Shown: piece by piece, positions 21,447 to 33,032 of the stretch
How positions within the stretch are numbered: the stretch's first letter is position 1
How the letters are laid out: every line of letters starts with the position of its first letter
From: Buxus sempervirens
Lineage: Eukaryota > Streptophyta > Magnoliopsida > Buxales > Buxaceae
DNA length: 64,000 nt
Assembly (NCBI GenBank): GCA_947561395.2
Contig: OX387194.1
Location: forward strand, 14,184,048 to 14,248,047
Reading direction: 5' to 3'
Notes under the pieces: generated by a model
The model's input: the letters and a program-made list of their open reading frames with translations, nothing else
Databases searched by the model: none
Told to the model about the DNA's origin: nothing
Translations under genes and position numbers: made by a program

Positions 21447-22197
21447 ATCTGCTGTTACTAAAAACGCTTGGGTAAGAAAGTCTAAATTCAGATGTCTTGT
21501 TACTCATATGTCTTTGTCTTGTGCTACTGACTTGTGGTATTTTGATAGTGGATGTTCTAGGCATATGACAGGGAACAAAGACATTCTTTCAGACTATCAA
21601 AGTACCTTGTTAGGACAAGTGACTTTTGGTGATGGGGTCAAAGGACGATTTCTTGGCAAAGGAAACTTGGAGATGGAAGGATTTCCCAGGCTAAAGAACA
21701 TTGGAAGCACTACTGGAGGGTTACTAATTCTAATCTTGTGGGCTTTAGTGATGCAGATTGGACAGAAAATGCAGATGATCGAAAAAGCACTACTGGAGGG
21801 TATTTTTATCTTGGAAATAATCTGGTGTCATGGTACAGTAAGAAGCAGAATTCCATATCTTTGTCCACGGCTGAAGCTGAATACATAGCAGCTGGTAGTT
21901 GTTGCATACAACTACTTTGGATGAAACAAATGCTCAAGGATTACGGTATTGTATAGGATAGTCTAATTGTCTATTATGATAATACTAGTGCTATTAATAT
22001 CTCTAAGAATCCAATTCAACACTCAAGAACTAAGCATATTGACATTAGGCATCATTTCATTAGAGAGTTCGTTGAAAATTGTACTGTTGTCCTAGAACAT
22101 GTTGTAACTGAACAACAGTATGCTGATATATTTATTAAGGCTCTTGATTCTATCAGATTTGAATTCTTAAGGAAGACCTTAGGCTTGTGCATGATGT
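21447..22197 (+). pseudogene. Protease start fused to RNase H end by internal deletion
   Basis: The protease motif DLWYFDSGCSRHMTG (about 21529-21573) and VTFGDG are present. After about 21705 the text jumps to Copia RNase H: FSDADWTENADDRKST, then SLSTAEAEYIAAGS, then a tail equivalent to the ADIFTKPL block near 22120-22150. Integrase and RT, normally about 3 kb, are absent. A 15-bp sequence AGCACTACTGGAGGG stands on both sides, at 21706-21720 and 21786-21800, the second being its native place in RNase H. No functional protein can be made. Confidence 0.8.
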
Positions 22198-23051
22198 AAA
22201 TACTCAGAATCGGATCAAAATCTAGATTGACAATGTTTCATATTTCCAAGAATTAATTTTTGATTCTTTAAATCTGAATTTTTGAGTTTTGATATATATT
22301 GATCTGGATTCTCAAGCCAATCAAATAGTGCACATCAGCATATATTTTTCTGATCTGAATCTCTAAGTATAGTACCTCTTGTGATTAGTACATCTTGAAC
22401 AACATCTAGATTTGATTTTGTGGTACAAAAATTGTGGATTCAGAAAAAGCTACTTACATTTTGTGTGAAGCTATCCTTGAGTAATCTGAGCCTATGTAGA
22501 GGAAGATCTACCATGAGAAAAAAGCCGCCTTAGTGTCAGAGTGAAAGCTACCGAGAAAAAAAAAAGGGGCCACTATTAAATTCTCATGGTTATTTCACGA
22601 TGTCCTGTTTTCCACTGATTGGAAATATTTAGGAGAACAGACACAGAGAGATTGCAGCTGTTCACACACACACACTATTGGTTTTATTATCTGTTCAGTA
22701 TATCTGGAACTCAAGATACTTCAGTTATTGTCTTTAAATGTTGACTTTTGGGAAGTTGAAGTATTCTTTGTTCTAACATTTTGATCCTATTCTTAGTGTG
22801 TTGCAACATGAGTTCTGTTATTTGTTTGGCCTTTTTACTATCAGTTTGTTCTAATTGTTTTTTGATCTGGGTTGGTATTTTGCAATATCCGATGTTCATG
22901 AGTGTTGATCTTATTTCTTAGTGGGCTTTAATGAGCAGGCCTTGTCTCTTCAATTTTTTTCTCTCCTTTAAATTTTTCCCTCTTCTTTTGCTCTTCGTCT
23001 TTGTCAAGCCCTAACCTCTGTTTTCTTTGTGAGAGTTTCTTCCCTCACAAA
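22198..23051 (+). other. Spacer between pol and envelope-like frame, no gene
   Basis: AT-rich sequence with short runs of CA (22668-22680) and A (22558-22566). No coding domain is recognised. It is the normal spacer before the third reading frame in SIRE-type elements. Confidence 0.5.
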
Positions 23052-24562
23052 ATGGTGACCACTCGACGCGTGTCTAGCTCGATTTCTGCTCGCCGGTCAT
23101 TCCCACAATCGGCATCAACTCTGGTTTCGGTTGCATCGTCTTCCTCCTCATCTTCTCAGCAAGATTCTCCTCCGCCAACCACTTGAACCGCTGCGGCTCC
23201 GCCTCCTCCACCTTCTTGGTATCCTTCAAAGTTTCTTCGCACTGGCGGCTCATCATCTCGTCTTTCCATGCCACCTTCAAGAGAACCACACACGTTGTCA
23301 TCCTCTTCCTTTGATTTTCTGATTCAATCATTGAAGAAGAAATCCCCTGGTAAGCGCCCTTCCAAGATAAGGGTTCGCTCCTCCTCCACATTACGTGTTG
23401 CTCAGACAAGGCAGGATCCTCCTTCGCCGAGTTCTTACCCAGCTAGATCAGATTCACCACATTCGACTCCTGTTCCTGCTGCTTCGTCTGGTCCAGTTTT
23501 ACTCGCTTTCTCTTAACTGCTCATGGACAAATGTGGTTAAATTACAATGTGTGTGAGTTACATTCTGAGTGTTTGATTGACCTTCCAAGTCATCAACGTG
23601 CGGGCATTGTCGATTTCTTGAAAAATCATGGTCTTTTTGGTACTGTGTCTAAGGCCAGTTCTTTCATTCCTAATCTAGTTGTGGAATTCTATTCAAATAT
23701 CTTAGTAGGCATCTCTGATCCTGGGTCCTCCTCTTATTGTAAAGCTTTTGTCAGAGGCACCGAGTATGAGTTTTCCCCCTCTCATATAAATGCCTTCTAT
23801 GAGTTTGTTCCAACCTCTTCTTATTCTCCTCGTGAGATTGATTGTCCACTTAACATGGACAATGTTGCTCAAGAGTTGTCTGGGTCTGTTCTTCAACAGT
23901 GGCCTAAGAACCAGCCTTTCAAATCGGCTGAGTTGAGTATTCGCTATACAATCCTTCATAAGATTGCATTAGCTAATTGGTTGCCCAGTCGTCACTCTAC
24001 CACCATTTCTTCTGATTTGGGCTCTCTTCTGTTTATGATTGGTACGGGTATGCCAATCGATATTAGGAAACATATTTTTGAAGTCACTACTAGCCAGGCT
24101 AATGTTTCGTCTACCTATGGTGTGCTTCCATTTCCATCTCTCATTTGTGAGATTCTTAAGTCTCAAAATGTTACTGTTGAATCTTTTGATTTTTCTGTCC
24201 GTCCCAAGTCTTCTCTTAAGATTTCTAAGAAGCTCTTTTGAGGACGTGATGCGAGTGAAATTCCAGAAGATCAACCTGCGGCCATGCATGCTCCAGCACA
24301 TGATACTCCTGAGTCTCAGCCAAGGACTACTTCTGATCCTCCTATTCATGATTCAGCACCTCCTTCTGTTGCCTCAGCTTCTTCTATGTCTACGCTTATT
24401 CGGTTTCTTCAGCATGAATTGGAGGCTGTTCGTCATGAGAAGAGTCAGTTAGCTCGGAGGCAGATTGAATTGTCTACCCAGGAGGATATGCTTGTTGGAT
24501 GTTTGAGTCAGCTTGCCTCCTCATCTTCTTTTGCTCGTGTTGTTCTTGATGGTTCTACCTAA
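23052..24562 (+). pseudogene. Envelope-like third ORF of SIRE-type element
   Basis: The start is the ATG at 23052 (MVTTRRVSSS). A Ser/Pro-rich basic N-terminus follows, then from about 23500 a globular domain (LVVEFYSNI, FVRGTEYEFSPSHINAFYEF, LANWLPSRHSTTI, LFMIGTGMPIDI). These are features I associate with the putative plant transposon protein family (PF20167), often labelled envelope-like in plant Copia annotations. A C-terminal Gln/Glu-rich coiled coil lies at 24390-24500. It is broken by a TGA at 23184-23186, a frameshift near 23500 and a TGA at 24239-24241. No signal peptide or obvious transmembrane helix is seen, so a true envelope role is not supported by the sequence. Confidence 0.7.
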
Positions 24563-24761
24563 CTTGGTTTGTGCTTATTGTTGACATTATGTGTGCCAAA
24601 ATAGGGGGAGAATGGTAAATGAAGCTGCTGAAGCACTTGCTTGCTCTTAAAGCACTTGTTTTTTGAACTTGTTTTGGTTGTTAAAAATTTTGTCTGTTCA
24701 TATCTTTGTCTTGCTTTCTAATGCATATATAACTATTACTGGTATTTTGTTCACAAATGCC

Positions 24762-24773
24762 AAAGGCGGAGAT
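24762..24773 (+). other. Polypurine tract of Copia element
   Basis: The sequence AAAGGCGGAGAT precedes the LTR start TGTAAGTATG. It is one base from the common plant Copia tract AAAGGGGGAGAT. Confidence 0.75.
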
Positions 24774-25572
24774 TGTAAGTATGTTGGCATTTGTTGATGT
24801 GGCATTTGATGACATGGCATTTGTTGATGATGTGGCATTTGAGTTTACATGTCATTTTCAGGTTGATATTTTTTGAACAGATACAGATATTTTGATGTGA
24901 AATTGTTTAAACGTGTATGTGGTTATTTTCAGATCAGATATGGTTTAACATGATTTGGATTTAAGTCTTAGAGTTTTGAATTAATCCTTATCTCTAAGTT
25001 TAATAGAGATTTGAATTAAATCTAATCTCTTAGATCTGATAAGTATTATCCAGTTAAGAGATTATCTTTCCAGGGTTACAACAAATCGGTAACACTGTTA
25101 CAACACTTAACAAATTTGTTGAGTATTTTTCAGGTTATAAATATTGATGTTAGTTTGATAGAAAACTAACTCCTTGGGCATTGAAAGATTAGATTTATTA
25201 GGTTCATTTGAATCTCATTCTTCGAGAGAAGACAAATGCAGATTGAAGGGAGTTCAATCATGCATGCATATGTCGAGGGGGAGCCTTGCTGCACACAATA
25301 GATTGAAGGGAGTTCAATCTAGTTTAAAGTCAAGGGGAGCTCTCTGAACAATACACTGAAGGGTTTTCTACACATTGGAGATGAAAAAGAGGGAGTCTTT
25401 TGTATGTGTAAGCCCACATTGGTGTATGTACTCATTTTCAACTTTAGTGGATTGTTCATCATCTGGACGTGGTCCCGAGGATTAGGTTAATACCGAACCT
25501 CGTTAAAAATCTTCTTGTGTTCATGTGTTCTTATACTTAGAATACCTTAGTTTGACATTAATAGATCTATCA
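24774..25572 (+). repeat. 3' LTR of Copia element, 799 bp
   Basis: It starts TGTAAGTATGTTGGCATTTG and ends GATCTATCA. It contains several repeats of GTGGCATTTG near the start. Its last about 480 bp align with the 5' LTR remnant at 16435-16938. Confidence 0.85.
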
Positions 25573-26509
25573 GTGTCAAAAGTGTTTTATTAGAGAGGAG
25601 TCTCAATTTATGGGTAAACAAGACCATTTGTTTTATGACCCAACTAGCTTAGGCAAAGATGGTGTTTATTGATCAAAGGATAATTGTGATGAGCCCAAGG
25701 GGCAGTCCCCCTTTTTTTCCCTAAAACCCATGGGTGATAGAAAGAATCTCGCTCCTGACTCATATACCTTACCAGGTATTCATTCGTTAGAAATGTAGGA
25801 TTAAGGAACGTTACAATAACCATTCCTCAAAATTTAATGTAAACTTTTTGTATCTTCCATCTATTTTGATTTAACTAGTTGCTTTATCCGTGCTAAGCAA
25901 GGGAAACTCCTTTTCTTAATAACATATTATTCAATAATTTGTAATAACTTTTTACTATTAAAAGAATATAGTAGTAGCTTCTTATTCCTATAAGCCTCAC
26001 CCTATTCTTGTTCTAATATCTTCATCTTAAAACCAATGTTTCATTTATTTTTATATAAACATAAGAATGGATTGTTATCAATAAGAAATATATCTTTAAT
26101 TAGGATTGTAAAATTGTAATTGATTTTTTCTTAATAATAATATTAGGATTCTTATTAGAAATTTATCTTAATGCTATATTAGTTGTATTTATTAAATTTG
26201 GATATTTTTATATTATCATTCAATTAATAAAACTGAAAAATTGTAATACGAGATATCTTTTAATGTTTAATTAATATGAGATAATTTTTTTTATTATCTC
26301 ATTTGAGATTAAAGATTTTAAGAAAGGATATCTTAGGATGTGAAAGTGGAAAAATAAAACTTAAGGTTATTTGTGCTTTTAATAGTTTTTTAATTTTAAT
26401 TTAATTATATTTATAATGTTAATATCTAATTACAATGAGATATTTTTGTTTAATAATTATCTTGATATATAATATTAGTTAATTAATATATCTTTTCTTA
26501 ATATGGTAT
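25573..26509. other. AT-rich spacer, no gene seen
   Basis: The stretch is strongly AT-rich with no credible reading frame, no clear terminal repeats and no RNA gene. It is probably old intergenic or repeat-derived DNA flanking the Copia element on its right. Confidence 0.5.
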
Positions 26510-27449
26510 TTATGGCCAGCTTATGGGGTTTGAGGACTCTAAAAGACAGAACTGTATATCATCAAATATTATCTATTTTAAAAAATTATTGATTACAAAT
26601 AAATTATTTAAGGTGGGACCTAAAAGGGGCTTATGGGGTCTTAGGACTATGAAAAGAGAGAACCATAAGATATATGCGAATTAAGTTAAAAATAAGGAAA
26701 AAAATCAAATATTATCTATTTTAGAAAAGTATTGATTATAAATAAATTATTTTAATGCGGACCCAAAAGGCTATTGAAGAGGAGGGCATGTCCACGTAGA
26801 GGAGAGAGAATATGGTGTTTATTGATTACAAAAAAACTATTTTGATGTGGGATCGACCCAAAATGGTGTATGGGGTTTTAGGACTTTGAAAAGGAAGAAT
26901 TGTAAGATATATATGGATTAAAGATAAAGATAGAAACAAATATTATCTATTTTTGAAAATTATTATTAAAAATAAATTATTTTAACATAGCGCCCAAAAA
27001 TGCTATTGAAGAGATGTCCACATGGAGGAGAGAGAAAATGGTGTTTTAGGATATGACTTTTATATATATTAGGGACTAAACGCGCTATGCCCGTAGAAAA
27101 TGTGGGCCCACTTTGATGAACGGTCTTTAAAATAGTGGGGATTGTTTTTTTCTTGGGGAGGGCAATGTTTGGAAAAAGGGAAGGGGCTAGAATCTAGTGG
27201 GAATATAGTGCTATTGAAGAGATGTCTACGTGGAAGAGAGAGAATATGGTGTTTTAGGACTTGACTTTTATATATGTTAGGGACTACACGCGCTATGCGC
27301 GTAGAAAACGTGGGCCCACATAGATAAACGGTCTTTAAAATAGTGGGGATTGTTTTTTTTCTCAGGGAGGGCAATGTTTGGAAAAAGAGAAGGGGGGCCA
27401 GAATCTGGTGGGAATATTCTCCCCCCCTCCTCTTTATTAATAGTATAGA
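26510..27449 (-). mobile_element. Helitron-like non-autonomous repeat with tandem ends
   Basis: Read on the minus strand, a 5' end A|TCTATACTATTAATAAAGAGG is seen at 27449. Possible 3' ends (short GC hairpin followed by CTAA) lie at 27304-27277 and again near 27094-27069. The hairpin is CTAC-ACGCGCTATGCGC-GTAG. A unit of about 209 bp is tandemly duplicated (27001-27208 and 27209-27418), and related pieces (ATTGAAGAGATGTCCACGTGG, AATATTATCTATTTT) recur to about 26510. There is no Rep/helicase coding sequence. The left limit is uncertain. Confidence 0.4.
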
Positions 27450-28202
27450 TATATATATTAGATATATCGCTCATTATTCATTTAAAAAATATGAAGTTGA
27501 GAATGAGGGAAAATAAATAAATAAATAACACTGAAGCGATTTAAAGTGTCTTAAGGCATTCTGTTTTCTGGCAAGAAGTGGCCTAACTATTGAATAGCAT
27601 GGCTCAATAAGTTGTTGGCTCATAAAACACGCATATAGCCATGTTCTTTGTAGTTCTCTAACTAGTTGCTTTACCAGTTTCAGGTTCTGAAGAATCAGTG
27701 ATTTCCGGTAACTTTTGAGATCCTAATTCTCTTCAGATGAAAATAGTCACCAAATTAAGCATTGTGACAGAAAGATTGACAGTAATGCCTTCTTAGATCT
27801 TGCTTGGATAAGAAGGCCTACTTTTGGAACTTTCATGTTGTTTTAGACTTCTACGAGAGCAATCAATTTCCTTTTTTGTATTTAAAAAGATTTAGATTCA
27901 TTAATTCATATGTTAGACATACTCATTTGTGTATATCATGCAATAATTCATATGTTAGACATTAACCTTTTCATTTTTCTATATCGATATTAGGCGATTA
28001 GTTAACACGGAAAAAGAAAAGAAAAAGAAAAGAAAAGAAAAGAAGAAAGCAATTAATAGTTTTTACTTGAATGATAAAAAGCCTTTGTTTTATGTGGTGA
28101 TTTGTGAGGCTTTGCTAGACTAGAAATAGACAGCAATAAAATCAAGCAACCAAATTAGAATTGAAGCATCATCTTCCACTGACTGTATTATCATCAAGTC
28201 TT
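27450..28202. other. Spacer, no gene seen
   Basis: AT-rich DNA with an A/G-only run at about 28012-28047. No reading frame or RNA gene is recognised. GTCTT at 28198-28202 is the target duplication of the next element. Confidence 0.55.
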
Positions 28203-28316
28203 TGTAGACACCCCAAATTGCATTTCAATATAAGAGAATAACTTCAAATGGGCTTCAAAAGTCTTACTTGAGTCTTGACATGTGTCAAACTTTCAAAAAC
28301 TTTCAGAATCAGTGCC

Positions 28317-28583
28317 AACCGCACTGTGTATACGGTTTTTATAATCTTGGTCTCAACCGCTCTGTATGTGCGGTTGCAACTGCACACACAGCACGGTTCA
28401 CATCAATGCTTGTTGCACTGGCGGCCACGTGGCTTCGCGAAGCTTCGGCCGTTAAGCCGCGTGGACAGCAATCAATTAAAGCATAACTGAATTGAACCGC
28501 CCTGTATATGCGGTTTGGTCAAATTTATACATTAACCGCACTTTGAGTGGCGGTTGTGTAGAAACCGCACTGAGTATACGGTT
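28317..28583. repeat. Six AACCG-N11-CGGTT palindromic units in 5' LTR
   Basis: Units lie at 28317-28337, 28355-28375, 28378-28398, 28495-28515, 28534-28555 and 28563-28583. Five are 21 bp and one is 22 bp. The preferred centre resembles C-CTG-GTATA. They lie 200-470 bp upstream of the TATA box. The 3' LTR carries the same six, 18,661 bp further on (46978-47244). Confidence 0.92.
28425..28464. repeat. 40-bp palindrome with CACGTG core element
   Basis: CCACGTGGCTT pairs with AAGCCGCGTGG across an 18-bp GC-rich centre. The left arm contains a G-box-like CACGTG, a common plant bZIP/bHLH site. It is also present in the 3' LTR (47086-47125). Confidence 0.7.
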
Positions 28584-28784
28584 TTGGCTGTTTTGGGGAT
28601 TTGCGAAATGGCTCGATCCCTGAGCCTTATTTACGCATATTACCTCTCTCTTAGGGACTTGAACTCCCTATTTCACTCTCCGAAACTTGCTGAATTACTC
28701 CAATTCAAGCCTTGGAGGAGAATTGGAATAATCTAGAAGGCCTTTTTGGCCTATCCTTGGGACTCTTCTACCCTTGACTTGGCC

Positions 28785-28793
28785 TATAAATAG
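28785..28793 (+). promoter_or_regulatory. TATA box of 5' LTR
   Basis: TATAAATAG stands in the context TTGGCC-TATAAATAGAGGGG. This is the likely promoter for the genomic RNA. The same site in the 3' LTR is at 47446. Confidence 0.7.
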
Positions 28794-30618
28794 AGGGGTC
28801 CTCCTCTTGCAAATGGCTGACAATTTGAAGCATAGAAGCTCTGCAAGAAGAGGAGAAACTCTGCTGGATTGTCTACTCAAAGCTCAAGCTACCTAAGGTA
28901 AAGCTCTCTTTAGATTTCTGGTTTCCTCTTTACATTCCAGCAACCTCTCATCTTCTACCTTTCTGTAGTGTAAGGCCTTTGTGCATCTTTGTAACCCCAA
29001 ACCCCTTCTAAAGCACCTGGGAATCCTCTCTAGCCGTAAAACATGAAGAGAGAGCCTGGGGAAAAGGAAGGTGGAATGGATCCTCTAGGTTTAGAACCCT
29101 CAAATGATGAAAAGCATGCTATATGGCTATTTTGAATCCATGAATGCTTCTCTGAGTTATTTTGTATTTGGAGAAGATGTGAATCCATGCTCTCAATAGC
29201 CATGGATTCCAACTTTCTCATAGAAATGTGATTTTCCACATCTTCACACCCACTTTCCACCATTTTTTATCAAAATAGGCTAGATCTTGGATTTCCATGT
29301 AAATATGGAAAATCTGAGATCATTGGCCTTAGAATGAGTTTTTAGAACTTCATGAGAGGGTTTTTTATTGATTTTGAGGTGTTGGTCGAATCCACATGCA
29401 CACATGCACTGGTTTCCCTGTTTCCTCTTCAAAAAACCTCAAAACATGACAGATCTGTGGCCTGTCTTGGAAGACTCATAACTTTATCCTCCGGATGAAT
29501 TTTTGAGTGATTCCAAAGACATGTGATAGATGGATGTGTCTACTTAATATCTGGAAATTTTCGTCCACTTCCATGTAGCCAATTTTTGACACCATCTCTC
29601 CAAAGTTTGTAAGACAGTTCAGCCCAGATTGCTGAACTTGCCGCTTTGATGGTGCACTATTTGCTCAGTTTTAATCCGTTTCCTATGATTCCAGTTTCTG
29701 AGTTTTCTTTGAGAAGTCTATTTTCATTTCCAACTGATTTCAGCAGATTTCAATCTGTTTTGTGCCTTGGGTGCTCAGTTGACTCAGAGGTGCTCGCTGG
29801 CATGGTCCAGAGCTCATCTGTGGTCTTCTAGGCCTGTTCAAGAGAGCACACAAGTCACATCCGGATAGAGATTGGTGTGAGGTCTTTTTATTTGGAAAGA
29901 TGGCACTACATACTTCCTCCATACCAATTTTCATGGATTTTTATTGAGCCAAACTCCACGAATAGAGCTTTGAAAATGCCTACTTAACACTTTTTCTGAG
30001 TTATAACAGCAGATTTCATATGTGGATTTCTCTTTTGTTTTGGATCGGATTGAGCTGAATTTTTTAATATATACTCTACTATATACCAGTTTTCCAATGG
30101 CTTTGGTTTCATTTGATTTGGATTTGAATTGGGGGAGTTATGGTTTATCAAAGCGTTCAAGTTCTTTTGACCTAATTTCTCCAGATTTGCCTTAGCTGGA
30201 TTTTCTTCATTTTTACTTTGATTTCACTTCACTCATGAAGATTTAGAAGTGATGGATCCATGAAGAGAACCTAAGTTCATTAGACTTCTCATGTGGAAGG
30301 GTCACACACATTGTGCTTGTTAAGCACCTCTTAGTTCATTTTACTAACAAATGATTTAAAGTATAAGCAAGCATGTGGTAACCGTCTTAGACGGATGAGT
30401 GGGGGTGCCTAACACCTTCCCCCGCTCATAAATAATTCCTCGTACCCAATCTCTGGATTTTCCTTGTATTAGAGCTACTTTGGCTCTATTTGACATCTAT
30501 GAACCCTTTGGTGTCCATTCACACCTTAAAATGGATGGTGGCGACTCTTAACATTTTATCCATCCCCGCGTGACGATAATCGGAAGTCATCCGAGATGAC
30601 GAATCCATGTCTCACAAC

Positions 30619-30637
30619 TGGCGACTCTGCTGGGGAC
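30619..30637 (+). other. Primer binding site, Ogre/Tat type
   Basis: TGGCGACTCTGCTGGGGAC begins two bases after the LTR end. This sequence is characteristic of Tat/Ogre elements, in which it is described as complementary to an arginine tRNA. I recall this rather than having checked a tRNA here. Confidence 0.8.
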
Positions 30638-32216
30638 AAGTGGAATTGAGCCATGTTTTGCTTGCTTGTATTTTGCTTGATTTTTGTTGATGGTTTGATT
30701 GTTTGATTGATTGTAATGAACATGCTAAACTTGTGTGTTTTGTTTCTGAGAATCCAAGACCCATGAGAATAGGGTATGTGAGGTATGCGTGATTGTATTC
30801 AAAACCATGTTAAGAGACCTAGCTAGTTTTACCATGCTAGGCTACCATGTTTACATAATGAGCATGTTTGGATTAGGACTTTAATGTCATTTAGCATATG
30901 ATCTGGATTTTTTTTAGATGTTTTGAATATGTCAAAAGCATGCTCACCATGATTGAATGCTCTTTTGTGTAAAATGATAACATGCTTCCATGTTTACATG
31001 ATTTGTGTGAATGCATGTTTAAATTGAGCATGTTAGGTTTTTATTACCTTGCTATGCTTGTGATTACTTATCAAATTTGATCTCTATATCATGCCTTGGT
31101 GAATGTGTATGGCTTGCATGGCTACGAAAAAAAGAGTGGCAAGGGTGGGACGTTGTGTTGAATGTGACCCACCTTTTTCAAATGCACTTGAGCACTTTTT
31201 TATTTTTTCTACACACCCTACCTATCACCTATAGGAAGTTGAACAGGAATGTGTGTAGCTTGGCGCACCGAGGTCGTTACTTCGGAAAGCGAAAGTGAAA
31301 ACATTCACCTTATAGACTTTGAGCCAATGATGTGATGACATGGTGGATCTAGAATTCTGGTCATACACTAGGCTTGAGCTCTAAGTTGCCAATAAGCCAA
31401 AACCCAAAACCCCTATGCGAAGGTGGAGAAACACCCTTTTGGCCAAAATAAACCAAATGCGATGGGGAAAGGGTTTGTAATTGAGGGGAGGCCATCTTGC
31501 ATGGCTCAGGTGACTCGAGGTATGATATGGACACCATCTTTGAAGGTAAAAATGAGTAACAAGGTATTTTCAGTTTTTCCTTGGGATAATCTCCATACTT
31601 TGTAAGAATCAGGCTCTTGGTGTCCATTTGATTGGGATGTTATTTTCCCAGAAAATTTATTGTTATCCTAGGATTGTGGTAGCCCTTAGAGAGAGTTTTT
31701 ACTCTTCTTAGGTGTCATTCTACCCAAATGTCCATAGGAGGCACCTAAAAGTCCCAAAATCCATGCATTGGGTGTCCATTTTGGGGAGGGAGCCTAGGCC
31801 CTCCTAGGTATGAATATTACTAATCCTTTGTTTTGCAGGAAATTTGTGTGTGAAGAACACCCTGGAGCTGCTGGTACAAAGGGCCTTTTCCTTTTTAGTT
31901 TAAAAAAATTCTCATTCTCAAGCCCAAGGAGGCTAAAATTGTAATTTTATTTTGATTCATGCCCTTGAAGGCCAATTTGTATTGTAACATGTTTCTTTTA
32001 TCATAAGAAATCTGTTTGTGCATATTTTTGGTATCCCCATGCAATCTCATGAAATTCAAGGGTTAAGCGGGCCTTTAATGCCATTTGATGTGTCAAGTGC
32101 CCAATTTGGGGCAGTCTGGAAGCCACCCAATGGTGAACAATGTGTTTGGGCATTTAACTAAGCTAATAAAACCAATTGGAAAAAGAAAGAAATTGAAAAT
32201 CTCATTTTCGGCTTGA

Positions 32217-32303
32217 AACCGTCCTGAGTATGCGGTTGTCTGCATTTTCGCTGCAACCGCATGTACCCTACGGTTCGAGCCAAACCGTCCTGAGTGTGCG
32301 GTT
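32217..32303. repeat. Three 21-bp AACCG-N11-CGGTT units in leader
   Basis: Units lie at 32217-32237, 32255-32275 and 32283-32303, all 21 bp. The first and third share CCTGAGT in the centre. Confidence 0.9.
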
Positions 32304-33032
32304 TTAAGCCGAAATCCCATTCTGGTCTAGCTAATTAAACATTTCGGGGTCCTTTTATCCCTAAGCCATATAAGCAAGTGGGCAGGTGTGCTAAAGGAGA
32401 TAAATGGCATATAAAACATTCCAAATTCACCCAAATCAAGAGATTAAGGTCACTTTGGACAGATTTACCCAAGTTGAGCAAATTAATCCAACTCAAAGGT
32501 AAAAATGATAAAATAAAAGTTGGCTCAAACCAAAAATCAGGTCAAGCACCAAATTTTGGGGTTTAAGCTCATGTTAGGCTCTTTTTACCTAATTTGAACA
32601 CCTAACCCATCTTAAGTGAAGTAAATGATTAAAAGAAAATTGGTTCAAATAACCAACCTAATCACACTTCAACCTCAAGAATTAAACTTGGAAATCACAA
32701 TAAGCTTCCAGAGCATGTTTTAAGCCTAAAGTGGGATCTAAACCAAGAGTAAAAGGAAAAGAAGCTCAACTCTTTTGAAATGGAACAAATTCCAACCAAA
32801 AATAAGAAATCTTTAATCATAAAGTATTCAAACTTTTAAGATTTCAACTCATTGGGTCACTTAAAAACCTCTGAATTCCAAGCAAGGGATCATTTAAAGA
32901 TCCAATGAAAGAAAATTTCAAATAAATCACCACCTTAAAGACAAATTGAGTCTCTTTTTAACTCAAAACACCTAAGGCTGGAAATCAAAAAAAATTTAGG
33001 CATCTGAAAGCCTTGGAATTTCAGAAAATCAA

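Larger units (their letters stand above)
16435..25572 (+). mobile_element. SIRE-like Copia element, old, deleted, with nested solo LTR
   Basis: The layout is 5' LTR remnant (16435-16938), primer binding site, gag N-terminus, solo LTR (17541-20311), gag C-terminus with knuckle, protease start, RNase H end, envelope-like region, polypurine tract, 3' LTR (24774-25572). The first about 317 bp of the 5' LTR, present in the 3' LTR, are missing, and a Gypsy LTR ends exactly at the break. Integrase and RT are deleted. The two LTRs differ at many sites and by a 20-bp-scale duplication near 16575, so this is older than the complete Gypsy element. Confidence 0.85.
28203..30616 (+). repeat. 5' LTR (type B), 2414 bp
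   Basis: It starts TGTAGACACCCCAAATTGC and ends CCATGTCTCACA. It holds six palindromic units (28317-28583), a 40-bp GC-rich palindrome with a CACGTG core (28425-28464), a TATA box at 28785, and 3' blocks shared with type A LTRs (GGTGTCCATTCACACC and GGTGGCGACTC near 30510-30550). Confidence 0.95.

Noticed and set aside
23052..24562. Genuine retroviral-type envelope
   Set aside because: No signal peptide, cleavage motif or membrane anchor visible. Only the position is envelope-like.
28317..28583. Regularly repeated palindromes reminiscent of a CRISPR array
   Set aside because: Units are short palindromes with variable centres, spacing is irregular, they recur in both orientations through a retrotransposon, and the genome is a plant. 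There is no cas gene.
29646..29831. 61-codon frame present in both LTRs of the Gypsy element (also 48307-48492)
   Set aside because: Its presence twice only reflects LTR identity. No domain, and it lies in the transcribed untranslated part.
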